Both the position numbers and the translations under genes were made by a program. Source: Fodinibius sp964490705 (lineage in GTDB: Bacteria > Bacteroidota > Rhodothermia > Balneolales > Balneolaceae). From it: 54,228 nucleotides of DNA. The notes under the pieces are model-generated. The model had not been told where the DNA came from and searched no databases. It saw only the letters and a list, made by a program, of their open reading frames with translations. Within the stretch, counting starts at the first letter, position 1. Each line of letters opens with the position of its first letter. The stretch is taken from the NCBI GenBank assembly GCA_964490705.1, contig CAZBCG010000017.1, positions 1-54,228 on the forward strand. Direction: 5' to 3'. Shown piece after piece: positions 45,884 through 53,397 of this stretch.

Positions 45884-46465
45884 TCAGCTTTGGTCAGTAA
45901 TAAAAGATTCTACGATTTCTTTGACTTCCGTAAATGCTGTTTCAAGATCAGCATTTACGACAGCATAATCGAAGCGATCGGCATAACTCATTTCTTCTTT
46001 GGCACGTGCCAACCGTTTTTGGAGTGATTTATCCGATTCACTTCCGCGATTGGTTAGTCGCTCAGCCAGTACATCCATCGAGGGCGGTTTAATAAAAATC
46101 GAAATCGCCTTTGAATCGTAAATCTGCTGAACGTTGAGCGCGCCCTTCACTTCGATATCAAGCAGGGGAAAATACCCAGATTCCACCAGTTTATCAACTT
46201 CAGATTGTAGGGTGCCGTACCTATTCCCGCTGTAAAATTCCCACTCCAGGAACTCATTTTGTTCCACTTTTTGATCAAATTCATCGTTGCTCAAAAAGTA
46301 GTAATCCTTGCCGTCTTGCTCGCCTTTTCTCGGCGGACGCGTGGTGGCCGAAGTCGAAAACTTTATTTGGGGAAATTCGGCAAGTAACTTTTTCGCGATA
46401 GTCGTTTTGCCCGCTCCGCTGGGAGCGACAATTACAATAACTTTGCCTTTGGCTTGCTTACTCAA
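45884..46465 (-). CDS. gmk: Guanylate kinase
   Basis: Phosphorylates GMP to GDP. The 193-residue protein has the P-loop APSGAGKTT (14-22), the GMP-binding segment SATTRPPRKGEQDGKDYYFL, and the YSGNRYGTLQSEV and LLDIEVKGALNVQ motifs. Length is normal. Its start overlaps the stop of yicC by eight bases, and rpoZ follows after six bases, giving the widely conserved yicC-gmk-rpoZ order. Confidence 0.96.
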   Translation of the reverse strand: MSKQAKGKVIVIVAPSGAGKTTIAKKLLAEFPQIKFSTSATTRPPRKGEQDGKDYYFLSNDEFDQKVEQNEFLEWEFYSGNRYGTLQSEVDKLVESGYFPLLDIEVKGALNVQQIYDSKAISIFIKPPSMDVLAERLTNRGSESDKSLQKRLARAKEEMSYADRFDYAVVNADLETAFTEVKEIVESFITDQS

Positions 46466-47339
46466 CGTTTTGAACCTGTTCTCTTATTTGTTCTAAACTT
46501 TCTTTGGCCTGCACCACATATTGCGAAATTTCAGAGTCGTTTGCTTTAGACCCAATGGTATTGATTTCGCGATTAATTTCCTGACTCAAAAAATTCAGGC
46601 GGCGTCCCACCGAGTTATCATTATTGACCGCTTTTCTAAAAAACTTAATATGCGATTGCGTGCGCACGATTTCTTCGGTGATATCCTGCTTATCAACAAG
46701 GACGGCCACTTCCATCTCCAGGCGGTCGGGATCAATTTTGTCGCTATCCACCAGCTCGTTGATGCGCTCCAGCAGATCTTCTTTAATCTCCGCAGACCGG
46801 CCGTCAATTTTATCCATGATGATCGACAGCATCTCATCGATGTGGTCCACGCGCTTGTTGAGATCTTCTTCGAGCTGGGCACCTTCCTGGCGACGCATTT
46901 CAACCAGCTTTTCGGTTGCCGCTTCCGCTGCTTCTTGCGTTAGCTTCCAGATCTGTTCGAGTTCTTCTTCATCCTGCTCACGCGATTCAAAAATATCATT
47001 GAACTCCAGCAGTGTTTCCAGCTTCACCGGTTCCTGGATATTCGCCGTTGCTCTCAGATTGTTGAGCAGCTTCTTATATCCCTCAACCAAGTTTTCATTG
47101 AACGTAACTTCGGGAACGCCCATTTCGGCCTTATCCACACGAACGGACACATTTACTTTGCCGCGTTCGATGTGATTTTGCAACAACTCTTTAAGTTTGA
47201 GCTCTTTGTTTTGGATAGACTGTGGAAGCCGGAACGAAATGTCGAGATAACGGCTGTTCACTGTTTTAAGCTCAACGGTGACCGAAATACCGCCCGCCGA
47301 GGCCTCACCCCGTCCAAAGCCGGTCATGGATGTGATCAT
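46458..47339 (-). CDS. yicC: YicC/YloC family endoribonuclease
   Basis: A 293-residue protein with the invariant opening MITSMTGFGRGEAS and the LKTVNSRYLDISFRLP segment. The C-terminal part contains DITEEIVRTQSHIKFF and GRRLNFLSQEINREINTIGSK, typical of the YicC C-terminal DUF1732 region. Members of this family are RNA-cleaving enzymes in E. coli and B. subtilis. It overlaps gmk by eight bases and heads the yicC-gmk-rpoZ-coaBC operon. Confidence 0.94.
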   Translation of the reverse strand: MITSMTGFGRGEASAGGISVTVELKTVNSRYLDISFRLPQSIQNKELKLKELLQNHIERGKVNVSVRVDKAEMGVPEVTFNENLVEGYKKLLNNLRATANIQEPVKLETLLEFNDIFESREQDEEELEQIWKLTQEAAEAATEKLVEMRRQEGAQLEEDLNKRVDHIDEMLSIIMDKIDGRSAEIKEDLLERINELVDSDKIDPDRLEMEVAVLVDKQDITEEIVRTQSHIKFFRKAVNNDNSVGRRLNFLSQEINREINTIGSKANDSEISQYVVQAKESLEQIREQVQNVE

Positions 47340-47476
47340 AAAACTGTTAGTTGGAGATCTGAGATTGCAATTTTAAGAAGACTAAGATAATAAAGTCTGC
47401 TGCGTGATAAAATATCTTACTGAACAGTGACAACGCTTCTGTTTCTGCTTGAAGCGTCCACGCTTTAAACTTAAAG

Positions 47477-48823
47477 TCAGGCCTGGACAGATTGGACGAC
47501 CTTTTCCGCCAGTTCTTTAGCTTTTTGGGATGTAATGCCCTCGGAATATACGCGGATAATTGGTTCCGTATTGGATTTTCGGAGGTGCACCCAGCCATCC
47601 TCAAAGTCAATTTTTACGCCGTCGGTCGTATCCGGATTGTAATCTTTATAGACCGATTTTGCCTTTTGGAGAATTGCATCGCCGTCAACATTAGCAAGCT
47701 GCATTTTATCCTTGCGCATCTTATAGTCCGGCAGACTGTTGCGATATTCATCAGCGGTGATATCTCGTTCCGCCAGCAATTGAAGAATCATGGCAGTACC
47801 CACAAGCGCGTCGCGTCCGTAGTGCAGATCAGGATTGATGACGCCGCCATTTCCTTCACCGCCGATCACGGCATCTACTTCCTGCATCTTTTTAACTACG
47901 TTTATTTCTCCAACCGATGAACGATGACATTCTTGCCCATATTTTTTGGCGACATCTTCGGCTACTCGAGACGAAGATAGGTTTGTGGCGCAAGGACCGG
48001 CTTTTTTATCCAGTATAAAGTCGAAAGCCGCAGCCTGGGTATATTCTTCGCCCCACAGATTGCCTCTATTAGAAACAATGGCCAATCGATCGCCATCAGG
48101 GTCAGTAACCAAACCGATATCGCAATTTTGTTCCTTAACCAGCGAGCAGATATCCTGCAGGTGTTCGGGCAGCGGTTCGGGATTGTGGGCAAAAATTCCG
48201 GTGGGCTCATCGTTGATAGCATGTACGGTATCCACTCCAAGAGCCTTAAAAAGTTGAGGAAAACTCACGGCTCCGGTACCATTCACAGGGTCAAATGCTA
48301 CTGAAAAATTTTTCGAAGCAATGAGGTTTCGGTCAATGTAGGGTAAGTCCAGAATTTGTTGGATGTGATAATTCAGCAGCTCATTGTCTTCAGTGATCAA
48401 CCCAACGCCATCATATTTTTTGTAGGAGTAGGATTCATCTTGGCTAATCTCGATAACCTTTTTACCCTGATTGTCATCCAGAAATTCACTCTTGCTGTTA
48501 AGCAGTTTCAGGGCATTCCACTCCTCGGGATTATGACTGGCCGATATGATAATGGCTCCATCAGCATTGTGTTTAAGCACTCCCATCGCCACCGTGGGTG
48601 TGGTGGCAATGCCAACTTTAACAACATCGCATCCGACTGATTGTAACGTAGCACAGACAATATCCTCACAAATTTGTCCCGTTACACGCGTATCGCGGCC
48701 GACAATGACTTTGCCCGCGTCCGTCCAGCTGCCGAATGCGGCGGTAAATCGCGTAAGATTTTCAGGAGTAAGGTCGCTTCCAAAAATGCCCCGGATACCC
48801 GAGACGGAGATCATTAAACTCAT
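47477..48823 (-). CDS. glmM: Phosphoglucosamine mutase (phosphohexomutase family)
   Basis: Converts glucosamine 6-phosphate to glucosamine 1-phosphate for cell-wall precursors. The 448-residue four-domain phosphohexomutase has ISVSGIRGIFG at the N terminus and the active Ser S96 in ISASHNPEEWNALKLL. The metal loop is TDPDGDRLAIVS, the sugar loop GGEGNGGVI, and the C-terminal phosphate loop KSNTEPIIRVYSE. Bacteroidota-type GlmM and phosphomannomutases share these motifs, so the substrate is inferred. A second ATG three codons in is possible. It stands alone, flanked by AT-rich repeats. Confidence 0.88.
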   Translation of the reverse strand: MSLMISVSGIRGIFGSDLTPENLTRFTAAFGSWTDAGKVIVGRDTRVTGQICEDIVCATLQSVGCDVVKVGIATTPTVAMGVLKHNADGAIIISASHNPEEWNALKLLNSKSEFLDDNQGKKVIEISQDESYSYKKYDGVGLITEDNELLNYHIQQILDLPYIDRNLIASKNFSVAFDPVNGTGAVSFPQLFKALGVDTVHAINDEPTGIFAHNPEPLPEHLQDICSLVKEQNCDIGLVTDPDGDRLAIVSNRGNLWGEEYTQAAAFDFILDKKAGPCATNLSSSRVAEDVAKKYGQECHRSSVGEINVVKKMQEVDAVIGGEGNGGVINPDLHYGRDALVGTAMILQLLAERDITADEYRNSLPDYKMRKDKMQLANVDGDAILQKAKSVYKDYNPDTTDGVKIDFEDGWVHLRKSNTEPIIRVYSEGITSQKAKELAEKVVQSVQA

Positions 48824-48825
48824 GT

Positions 48826-48909
48826 TTGGTTATTTGTTATTGGTCAATTAGTTATTGGTTACTGGTTCAATATTCTCATAAACCAATAACCGATAACTAT
48901 TAACTATTC
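48826..48909. repeat. AT-rich inverted repeat between glmM and the cobalamin adenosyltransferase gene
   Basis: GTTATTGGTTACTGGTT (48851-48867) and AACCAATAACCGATAAC (48881-48897) form a 17-base inverted pair with two mismatches and a 13-base loop. Further GTTATTGG-like units flank it. It overlaps the last codons of the adenosyltransferase gene. Elements with the same wording are at 12805-12867 and, less clearly, at 26704-26750. Confidence 0.6.
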
Positions 48910-49446
48910 AGGTTTCCAGGTTTCTTCGCGAACGCCGGCTTGCTTGTTTTCATAGCGAGCAATGACAAACAGAAAATCAGAGAGACGATTAAGAAATTTT
49001 ATACATTCATCCGAAATTTCGTCGGTTTCCTGGCAGGCGACCGCGGCGCGTTCGGCTCTTCGACATACCGTGCGAGCCACATGCAGCGTAGCTCCCGGTT
49101 GTGATCCACCGGGCAGTATAAAGTTTTTCAGCGGTTCGAGATCTTTCTCCATCTCGTCAATGGCATCTTCCAAAAACGTAATATCCTGTTCGTCAATACG
49201 ATCAATCCGTGTTTTGGAAGAGGGGGGAGTGGCTAGGTCGGCACCGAGGATAAACAGCAGCTCCTGCACGGTGCGGAGTAAATCGCTGCCCTTTTTTGAC
49301 AGTTTATAACTGGCAGCCAATCCCACAATAGAGTTCAATTCATCGACGGTACCATACGCTGTGATACGCTCTGATGATTTAGAAACGCGGTCTCCTCCAA
49401 AAAGCGAGGTGTCTCCGGAATCTCCCCTTTTTGTATAGATCTTCAT
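48904..49446 (-). CDS. Cob(I)alamin adenosyltransferase, PduO type
   Basis: Makes adenosylcobalamin from cob(I)alamin and ATP. The 180-residue protein opens with the PduO-type ATP loop KIYTKRGDSGDTSLFGGDR and has TAYGTVDELNSIVG. The SKTRIDRIDEQDITFLEDAID and FILPGGSQPGATLHVARTVCRRAER motifs contribute the active site. It is a single domain of normal size. No other cobalamin gene is in the window, so it may serve to recycle or salvage the vitamin. Confidence 0.93.
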   Translation of the reverse strand: MKIYTKRGDSGDTSLFGGDRVSKSSERITAYGTVDELNSIVGLAASYKLSKKGSDLLRTVQELLFILGADLATPPSSKTRIDRIDEQDITFLEDAIDEMEKDLEPLKNFILPGGSQPGATLHVARTVCRRAERAAVACQETDEISDECIKFLNRLSDFLFVIARYENKQAGVREETWKPE

Positions 49447-49466
49447 AGTTATTATAAAGCTAAGAA

Positions 49467-49551
49467 TTAACCGCAGAGGGCACAGAGGATTCGCAGAGAC
49501 TGTATTGTCTGTGTATCTCTGCGGTTTTCCTCAGTGTTTCTCTGTGGTAAG
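49467..49551. repeat. Palindromic intergenic repeat (CCGCAGAG...CTCTGCGG type)
   Basis: TTAACCGCAGAGG, CACAGAGG and CGCAGAGAC at the left are repeated in inverted form at the right as CTCTGCGG, CCTCAGTG and TCTCTGTGGTAA. Such CCACAGAG/CCGCAGAG palindromes occur in many Bacteroidota and other genomes, often around small GxxExxY genes. This copy carries no gene. It lies in the gap between the YigZ gene and the adenosyltransferase gene. Confidence 0.7.
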
Positions 49552-49629
49552 ATATATTCAAAAATATAATTAAATTGATAGCCTAAAGTACGGAGTACAC
49601 GGCAGATTTTCAGATAAAAATGAGTCTGT

Positions 49630-50250
49630 TCAGGATTGCATGGTGATAAATCCGTCACCCAGCGGTTCGGTAGTCACTTGTTTGTGAGCAAGTTTTTCAA
49701 GAGCCGAGGAGAAGGCCTCGGCCTGTTCCGACCGACAGGCAATTTTGAGTGTTACTTCTTCAAGGTATTGGGCCTCAATTTCTTTCAGGTCAAAGTTGTT
49801 TTTGAGCTGGTCGATATGCTTTTGCTGGCCATAGGGATAGCTAATTCTGAAATTTTTAGTGGGAATAAGTTTGAGCAGGGAAGCTTTTTGCAGGCAGAGT
49901 TCAGCAGAATGACCGTAGGCCTGGATGAGTCCCGATTTTCCCAGCTTGGTACCGCCGTAGTATCGAACAACTACACATCCGCAATTGATGACTTTATACG
50001 ATTTTAGCTTGTTTAAAATCGGCGGTCCCGCTGTGCCGCTGGGTTCCCCGTCATCCTGGGCAAACTCTTCGATCTTGTTGGGATACAGTCGCCATCCGTA
50101 ACAGTGGTGTGTAGCCGTCGGGTGATCGGATTGAATTTCGTGCAGTTTGTTATCAAATTCATCGACCGTAGCTGCGGGAAAAAGGTAACCAATAAACTTT
50201 GATCCCTTTTCCTGAAAGGTCGATTCGATGATTTGATTAATTGTTTTCAA
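49630..50250 (-). CDS. YigZ/IMPACT family protein
   Basis: A 206-residue member of the YigZ/UPF0029 family related to eukaryotic IMPACT. It has the FQEKGSKFIGYLFPA opening, the ATHHCYGWRL segment and DDGEPSGTAGPPIL, the family hallmark. VVVRYYGGTKLGKSGL follows, then a C-terminal ferredoxin-like domain. These proteins are translation-associated and bind nucleic acid or inhibit a kinase in eukaryotes; the bacterial function is not settled. It has no obvious partner here. Confidence 0.92.
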   Translation of the reverse strand: MKTINQIIESTFQEKGSKFIGYLFPAATVDEFDNKLHEIQSDHPTATHHCYGWRLYPNKIEEFAQDDGEPSGTAGPPILNKLKSYKVINCGCVVVRYYGGTKLGKSGLIQAYGHSAELCLQKASLLKLIPTKNFRISYPYGQQKHIDQLKNNFDLKEIEAQYLEEVTLKIACRSEQAEAFSSALEKLAHKQVTTEPLGDGFITMQS

Positions 50251-50359
50251 AAGTTGAATTGATTACGGGATCATAAAATTGCAGCGTTTCTCTATTACCA
50301 ATAACGGTTAACCAACAACAAGTCTCAAAAACAATTTAGAACACTTCTGAATTAGGTTT

Positions 50360-50491
50360 TGCAGTGAAAACTTTTTCTGCAAACCTTGCCTTTTTCTGCA
50401 TTTCACAACATCTTCAACCCCTCGGAACGAGGATCCGCACGTTGGCGTTTGAGCAACGGATCAAACAGACAGATCAAAAGTAATTTATACG
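50360..50491 (+). promoter_or_regulatory. Leader region of the sdh operon with tandem repeats and hairpins
   Basis: Upstream of sdhC, CTTTTTCTGCA occurs twice (50371-50381 and 50390-50400) with a 19-base period. This could be a binding site repeated on one face of the DNA. Two hairpins follow: CCTCG-GAA-CGAGG (50420-50432), then a second stem with GATCCG (50432-50437) pairing to CGGATC (50457-50462), extended by GTTG/CAAC. They lie in the probable 5' untranslated region. No known riboswitch was recognised. Confidence 0.45.
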
Positions 50492-51187
50492 ATGCCATCA
50501 TTTCTAGACGCACTTAAGTCCCAGGTAGGTCGCAAAATTTTAACCGGCATTACGGGGATTGGTCTCATCATCTTTATCATTTTTCACCTGCTCGGTAATC
50601 TCACCCTTTTTGGGGATGCCCAGGCGTTCAATGAATATACCTATGCCCTCGAAAATATGGGATGGATTTTATACGTGCTCGAAGCGGGATTGGTCATCGC
50701 TTTTCTATTGCATGCCTATGTGGGGATCTCTATTTGGTGGAATCGCCGAAAAGCACGTCCCGAAGGATATGAGAAGTACCAGAGCAAGGGCGGACCCAGC
50801 CATCAGACCTGGGCCTCAAAGTCAATGATTTTTACCGGTATCGTACTGCTCGTTTTTCTGGTGATTCATATTGATACATTCAAGTTTGGCGCAACGGATA
50901 CAATCATGCTCAACGGCCATGAAGCCCGAGACTTGAAAGCATTGGTTATAGCGACCTTTCAAAAACCTCTGTATGCGTTTGGATATACGGCGGTTATGAT
51001 TTTACTTGGCTTTCATCTGGGCCACGGATTTTGGAGTGCCTTTACATCACTGACGATGAAGCATAATCAATACTCAGCACTGATTTACACCGTTGGGATT
51101 ATTTTCGCAATCCTGATGGCTGTAGGATTCCTCTTCATTCCGCTGTACATCTACTTTACTGGCGGAACGGGAGCATTAATCGCATAA
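50492..51187 (+). CDS. sdhC: Succinate dehydrogenase cytochrome b subunit (B. subtilis type)
   Basis: Membrane anchor of complex II, carrying the quinone site and haem b. The 231-residue protein has five membrane helices: IGLIIFIIFHLLGNLTLFG, a second near VLEAGLVIAFLLHAYVGIS, then MIFTGIVLLVFLVIHIDTFK, AVMILLGFHLGHGFWSAF and a last helix. The histidines in helices 1, 2, 3 and 4 fit di-haem binding as in the B. subtilis-type enzymes. There is no separate SdhD. The three genes are in order sdhC-sdhA-sdhB with repeat-filled spacers. Confidence 0.94.
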   Translation: MPSFLDALKSQVGRKILTGITGIGLIIFIIFHLLGNLTLFGDAQAFNEYTYALENMGWILYVLEAGLVIAFLLHAYVGISIWWNRRKARPEGYEKYQSKGGPSHQTWASKSMIFTGIVLLVFLVIHIDTFKFGATDTIMLNGHEARDLKALVIATFQKPLYAFGYTAVMILLGFHLGHGFWSAFTSLTMKHNQYSALIYTVGIIFAILMAVGFLFIPLYIYFTGGTGALIA

Positions 51188-51191
51188 AAGG

Positions 51192-51219
51192 TTACCACGA
51201 AAGCACAAAATCACGGAAA
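51192..51219. repeat. Left arm of a split palindromic repeat in the sdhC-sdhA spacer
   Basis: TTACCACGAAAGCACAAAAT, followed by CACGGAAA, matches the left arm of the compact element at 53331-53390 (CACCACAAAAACACAAAAGCACGG). In this spacer, however, the right arm is 155 bases away at 51375-51398. Its left end is four bases after the sdhC stop. Confidence 0.6.
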
Positions 51220-51260
51220 AGATGGTATAATGTGCTTTTGATAAAAGGAGTTAAATTTGG

Positions 51261-51347
51261 ATGAAAGCGATGAACAAACGACTTGGTTATTTAATTAATT
51301 TCAATGTCAAAAATATTGGTAAAGGAATTCAGAGATTTGTTCTCTGA
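51261..51347 (+). pseudogene. Relic of a GxxExxY-type protein gene (C-terminal end only)
   Basis: A 28-codon reading frame begins ATG at 51261 after AAAAGGAG and ends TGA at 51345-51347. It reads MKAMNKRLGYLINFNVKNI followed by GKGIQRFVL. This is like the last residues of GxxExxY family proteins, which close with a LKATGxxLGLLINFNV...GIKR pattern. A base shift just upstream (LNxxLKA in another frame) suggests a frame loss. The frame lies between the two repeat arms at 51192-51219 and 51375-51398. GxxExxY genes commonly sit inside such repeats. The assignment is from memory of the family and rests on a short match. Confidence 0.5.
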
Positions 51348-51374
51348 TCAATACTGTTAATATCAAAACACAAA

Positions 51375-51398
51375 TTTTTGTGTTTTGGTGGTAAAAAG
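51375..51398. repeat. Right arm of a split palindromic repeat in the sdhC-sdhA spacer
   Basis: TTTTTGTGTTTTGGTGGTAAAAAG pairs with the left arm at 51192-51219 and matches the right arm of the element at 53360-53390. An additional AAACACAAATTTTTGTGTTT palindrome spans its start. It ends 11 bases before the sdhA ATG, so it supplies the sequence where a ribosome binding site would lie. Confidence 0.6.
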
Positions 51399-51409
51399 TA
51401 AATCGATAT

Positions 51410-53329
51410 ATGAATTTAGATTCAAAAGTTCCCTCCGGACCGCTTAAAGATAAATGGTCCAAACATCTTAACGATATTCAACTTGTTGCGCCCAACAATA
51501 AGCGCAAGCACAATGTGATCGTCGTAGGTACCGGTTTGGCCGGTGGATCTGCTGCGGCAAGTCTTGCGGAGTTGGGCTACAACGTGAAAAGTTTTTGTAT
51601 CCAGGATTCGGCCCGCCGCGCCCACAGTATTGCGGCACAGGGTGGAATTAACGCCGCGAAGAACTATCCCAATGACGGGGATACGATTTGGCGCCTGTTT
51701 TACGATACTATTAAAGGCGGTGATTACCGTTCCCGGGAATCCAACACCTACCGGCTGGCACAAATTTCCAACGAAATTATTGACCAGGCTGTAGCACAGG
51801 GCGTGCCTTTTGCCCGTGAATATGGTGGGTTGCTGGCGAACCGATCTTTTGGTGGAGCGCAGGTCTCCCGAACGTTTTATGCACGTGGACAAACGGGTCA
51901 GCAGCTGTTGCTGGGTGCTTATCAGTCGATGATGCGTCAGGTGCATAACGATAAAATTGAGATGCATACGCGTCACGAAATGCTGGATCTTGTTACTGTG
52001 GATGGCAAAGCCCGTGGAATTGTGACTCGTGACCTTGTATCCGGTGAAATTGAACGCTGGGAGGCTGATGCCGTGGTACTGGCCAGCGGTGGATACGGCA
52101 ATGTGTTTTATCTCTCTACCAATGCTATTAATTCAAATGTAACGGCAGCTTGGCGCTGTCACAAGCGGGGCGCGGGATTTGCGAATCCCTGTTACGTGCA
52201 GATTCACCCAACCTGTATTCCGGTTTCCGGGGATTATCAGTCGAAGCTTACGCTGATGAGTGAGAGTCTCCGTAATGACGGACGTGTGTGGGTGCCCAAA
52301 GAGAAGGGCGATGATCGCCATCCCAATGACATTCCGGAAGACGAGCGGTACTATTATCTCGAAGAAAAATATCCAGCCTTCGGTAATCTTGTGCCGCGCG
52401 ATGTTGCATCCCGAAATGCCAAGATTGTTTGTGATGAAGGGATGGGCGTAGGTCCCACGGGACGTGCTGTATATCTTGATTTCCGTGATGCTATCGAGCG
52501 TGAAGGCAAGAAGGCAATTTCAGAGAAATATGGAAACCTCTTTGAGATGTACGAAAATATTACCGATAGCGATCCCTATGAAGAGCCCATGCGGATTTTC
52601 CCCGCCGTGCACTATACGATGGGCGGGCTCTGGGTTGATTATAACTTGCAGAGCAATATCCCGGGATTGTTTGTAGCAGGTGAGGCAAATTTCTCAGATC
52701 ACGGTGCCAACCGACTGGGAGCTAGTGCTCTAATGCAGGGGCTTTCGGACGGGTACTTCATTATTCCATATACGGTGGGTAATTATATTGCCCAGCAAGA
52801 TTTTGATGAGATCAGCAAAGATCACAAAGCATTCGATGATGCGGCCGAAAACGCCCAGAAGCACATCGACAAATTGTTTGCTGTGGACGGCGATAAAAGT
52901 GTGATCGATTTCCATCGTGAGCTCGGTCAGATTATGTGGGATAAAGTAGGAATTTCCCGAAGCGAAGAAGGTCTTAAAGAAGCGATTAAAGAAATTCAGG
53001 ATCTGCGCGAAGAGTTCTGGAATAATGTGCGCGTGCCCGGTGAACAATCCAATTATAACAAGTACTTAGAATTTGCCGGGCGTGTGGCAGATTTCCTTGA
53101 ACTTGGTGAGCTGATGGCTAAAGATGCTCTGCATCGTGATGAGTCGGCAGGTTGCCATCTCCGAGAAGAACATCAATCAGAAGAAGGGGAAGCGCTGCGC
53201 AATGATGAAGAGTATTCGTACGTGGCGGCTTGGGAGTTCCAGGGCGTAAACGGAGAATTGAATGAAGAGCTCCACAAAGAAAATCTCGAATTTGATTTTG
53301 TAGAACTGAAGCAACGCAGTTACAAGTAA
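51410..53329 (+). CDS. sdhA: Succinate dehydrogenase flavoprotein subunit
   Basis: FAD-linked catalytic subunit of complex II: oxidises succinate to fumarate. The 639-residue protein begins with a Rossmann loop VVGTGLAGGSAAASLAELG (about 38-56). The candidate covalent FAD histidine is H72, in RRAHSIAAQGGINAAKN. The FAD/substrate loops are LASGGYGNVF and VQIHPTCIPVSGDYQ, and the catalytic-region motifs HYTMGGLWVDYN, GLFVAGEANFSDHGANRLGAS follow. The length is typical of the B. subtilis/Bacteroidota type. The C terminus is acidic. It is preceded by a repeat and followed by another before sdhB. Confidence 0.96.
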   Translation: MNLDSKVPSGPLKDKWSKHLNDIQLVAPNNKRKHNVIVVGTGLAGGSAAASLAELGYNVKSFCIQDSARRAHSIAAQGGINAAKNYPNDGDTIWRLFYDTIKGGDYRSRESNTYRLAQISNEIIDQAVAQGVPFAREYGGLLANRSFGGAQVSRTFYARGQTGQQLLLGAYQSMMRQVHNDKIEMHTRHEMLDLVTVDGKARGIVTRDLVSGEIERWEADAVVLASGGYGNVFYLSTNAINSNVTAAWRCHKRGAGFANPCYVQIHPTCIPVSGDYQSKLTLMSESLRNDGRVWVPKEKGDDRHPNDIPEDERYYYLEEKYPAFGNLVPRDVASRNAKIVCDEGMGVGPTGRAVYLDFRDAIEREGKKAISEKYGNLFEMYENITDSDPYEEPMRIFPAVHYTMGGLWVDYNLQSNIPGLFVAGEANFSDHGANRLGASALMQGLSDGYFIIPYTVGNYIAQQDFDEISKDHKAFDDAAENAQKHIDKLFAVDGDKSVIDFHRELGQIMWDKVGISRSEEGLKEAIKEIQDLREEFWNNVRVPGEQSNYNKYLEFAGRVADFLELGELMAKDALHRDESAGCHLREEHQSEEGEALRNDEEYSYVAAWEFQGVNGELNEELHKENLEFDFVELKQRSYK

Positions 53330-53330
53330 T

Positions 53331-53390
53331 TTCACCACAAAAACACAAAAGCACGGAAATTTTGTGATTTAGTGTTTCCGTGGTAAAAAG
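53331..53390. repeat. Compact palindromic repeat between sdhA and sdhB
   Basis: The left arm TTCACCACAAAAACACAAAA plus GCACGGAAA (53331-53359) is followed at once by the right arm TTTTGTGATTTAG plus TGTTTCCGTGGTAAAAAG (53360-53390). The arms are inverted complements with several mismatches. It is the same element as the split one in the sdhC-sdhA spacer but without an insert. It ends seven bases before the sdhB ATG. Confidence 0.7.
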
Positions 53391-53397
53391 AAGTATT

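Noticed and set aside
47347..47610. 87-codon frame overlapping the 3' end of glmM
   Set aside because: It shares the C-terminal region of glmM in another frame. The real glmM frame carries the family's last phosphate loop through to its stop, so no frameshift or second gene is needed.
48826..53390. CRISPR array made of the intergenic repeats
   Set aside because: The repeats are few, of different families and far apart, with genes between them; there is no regular spacing and no cas gene.
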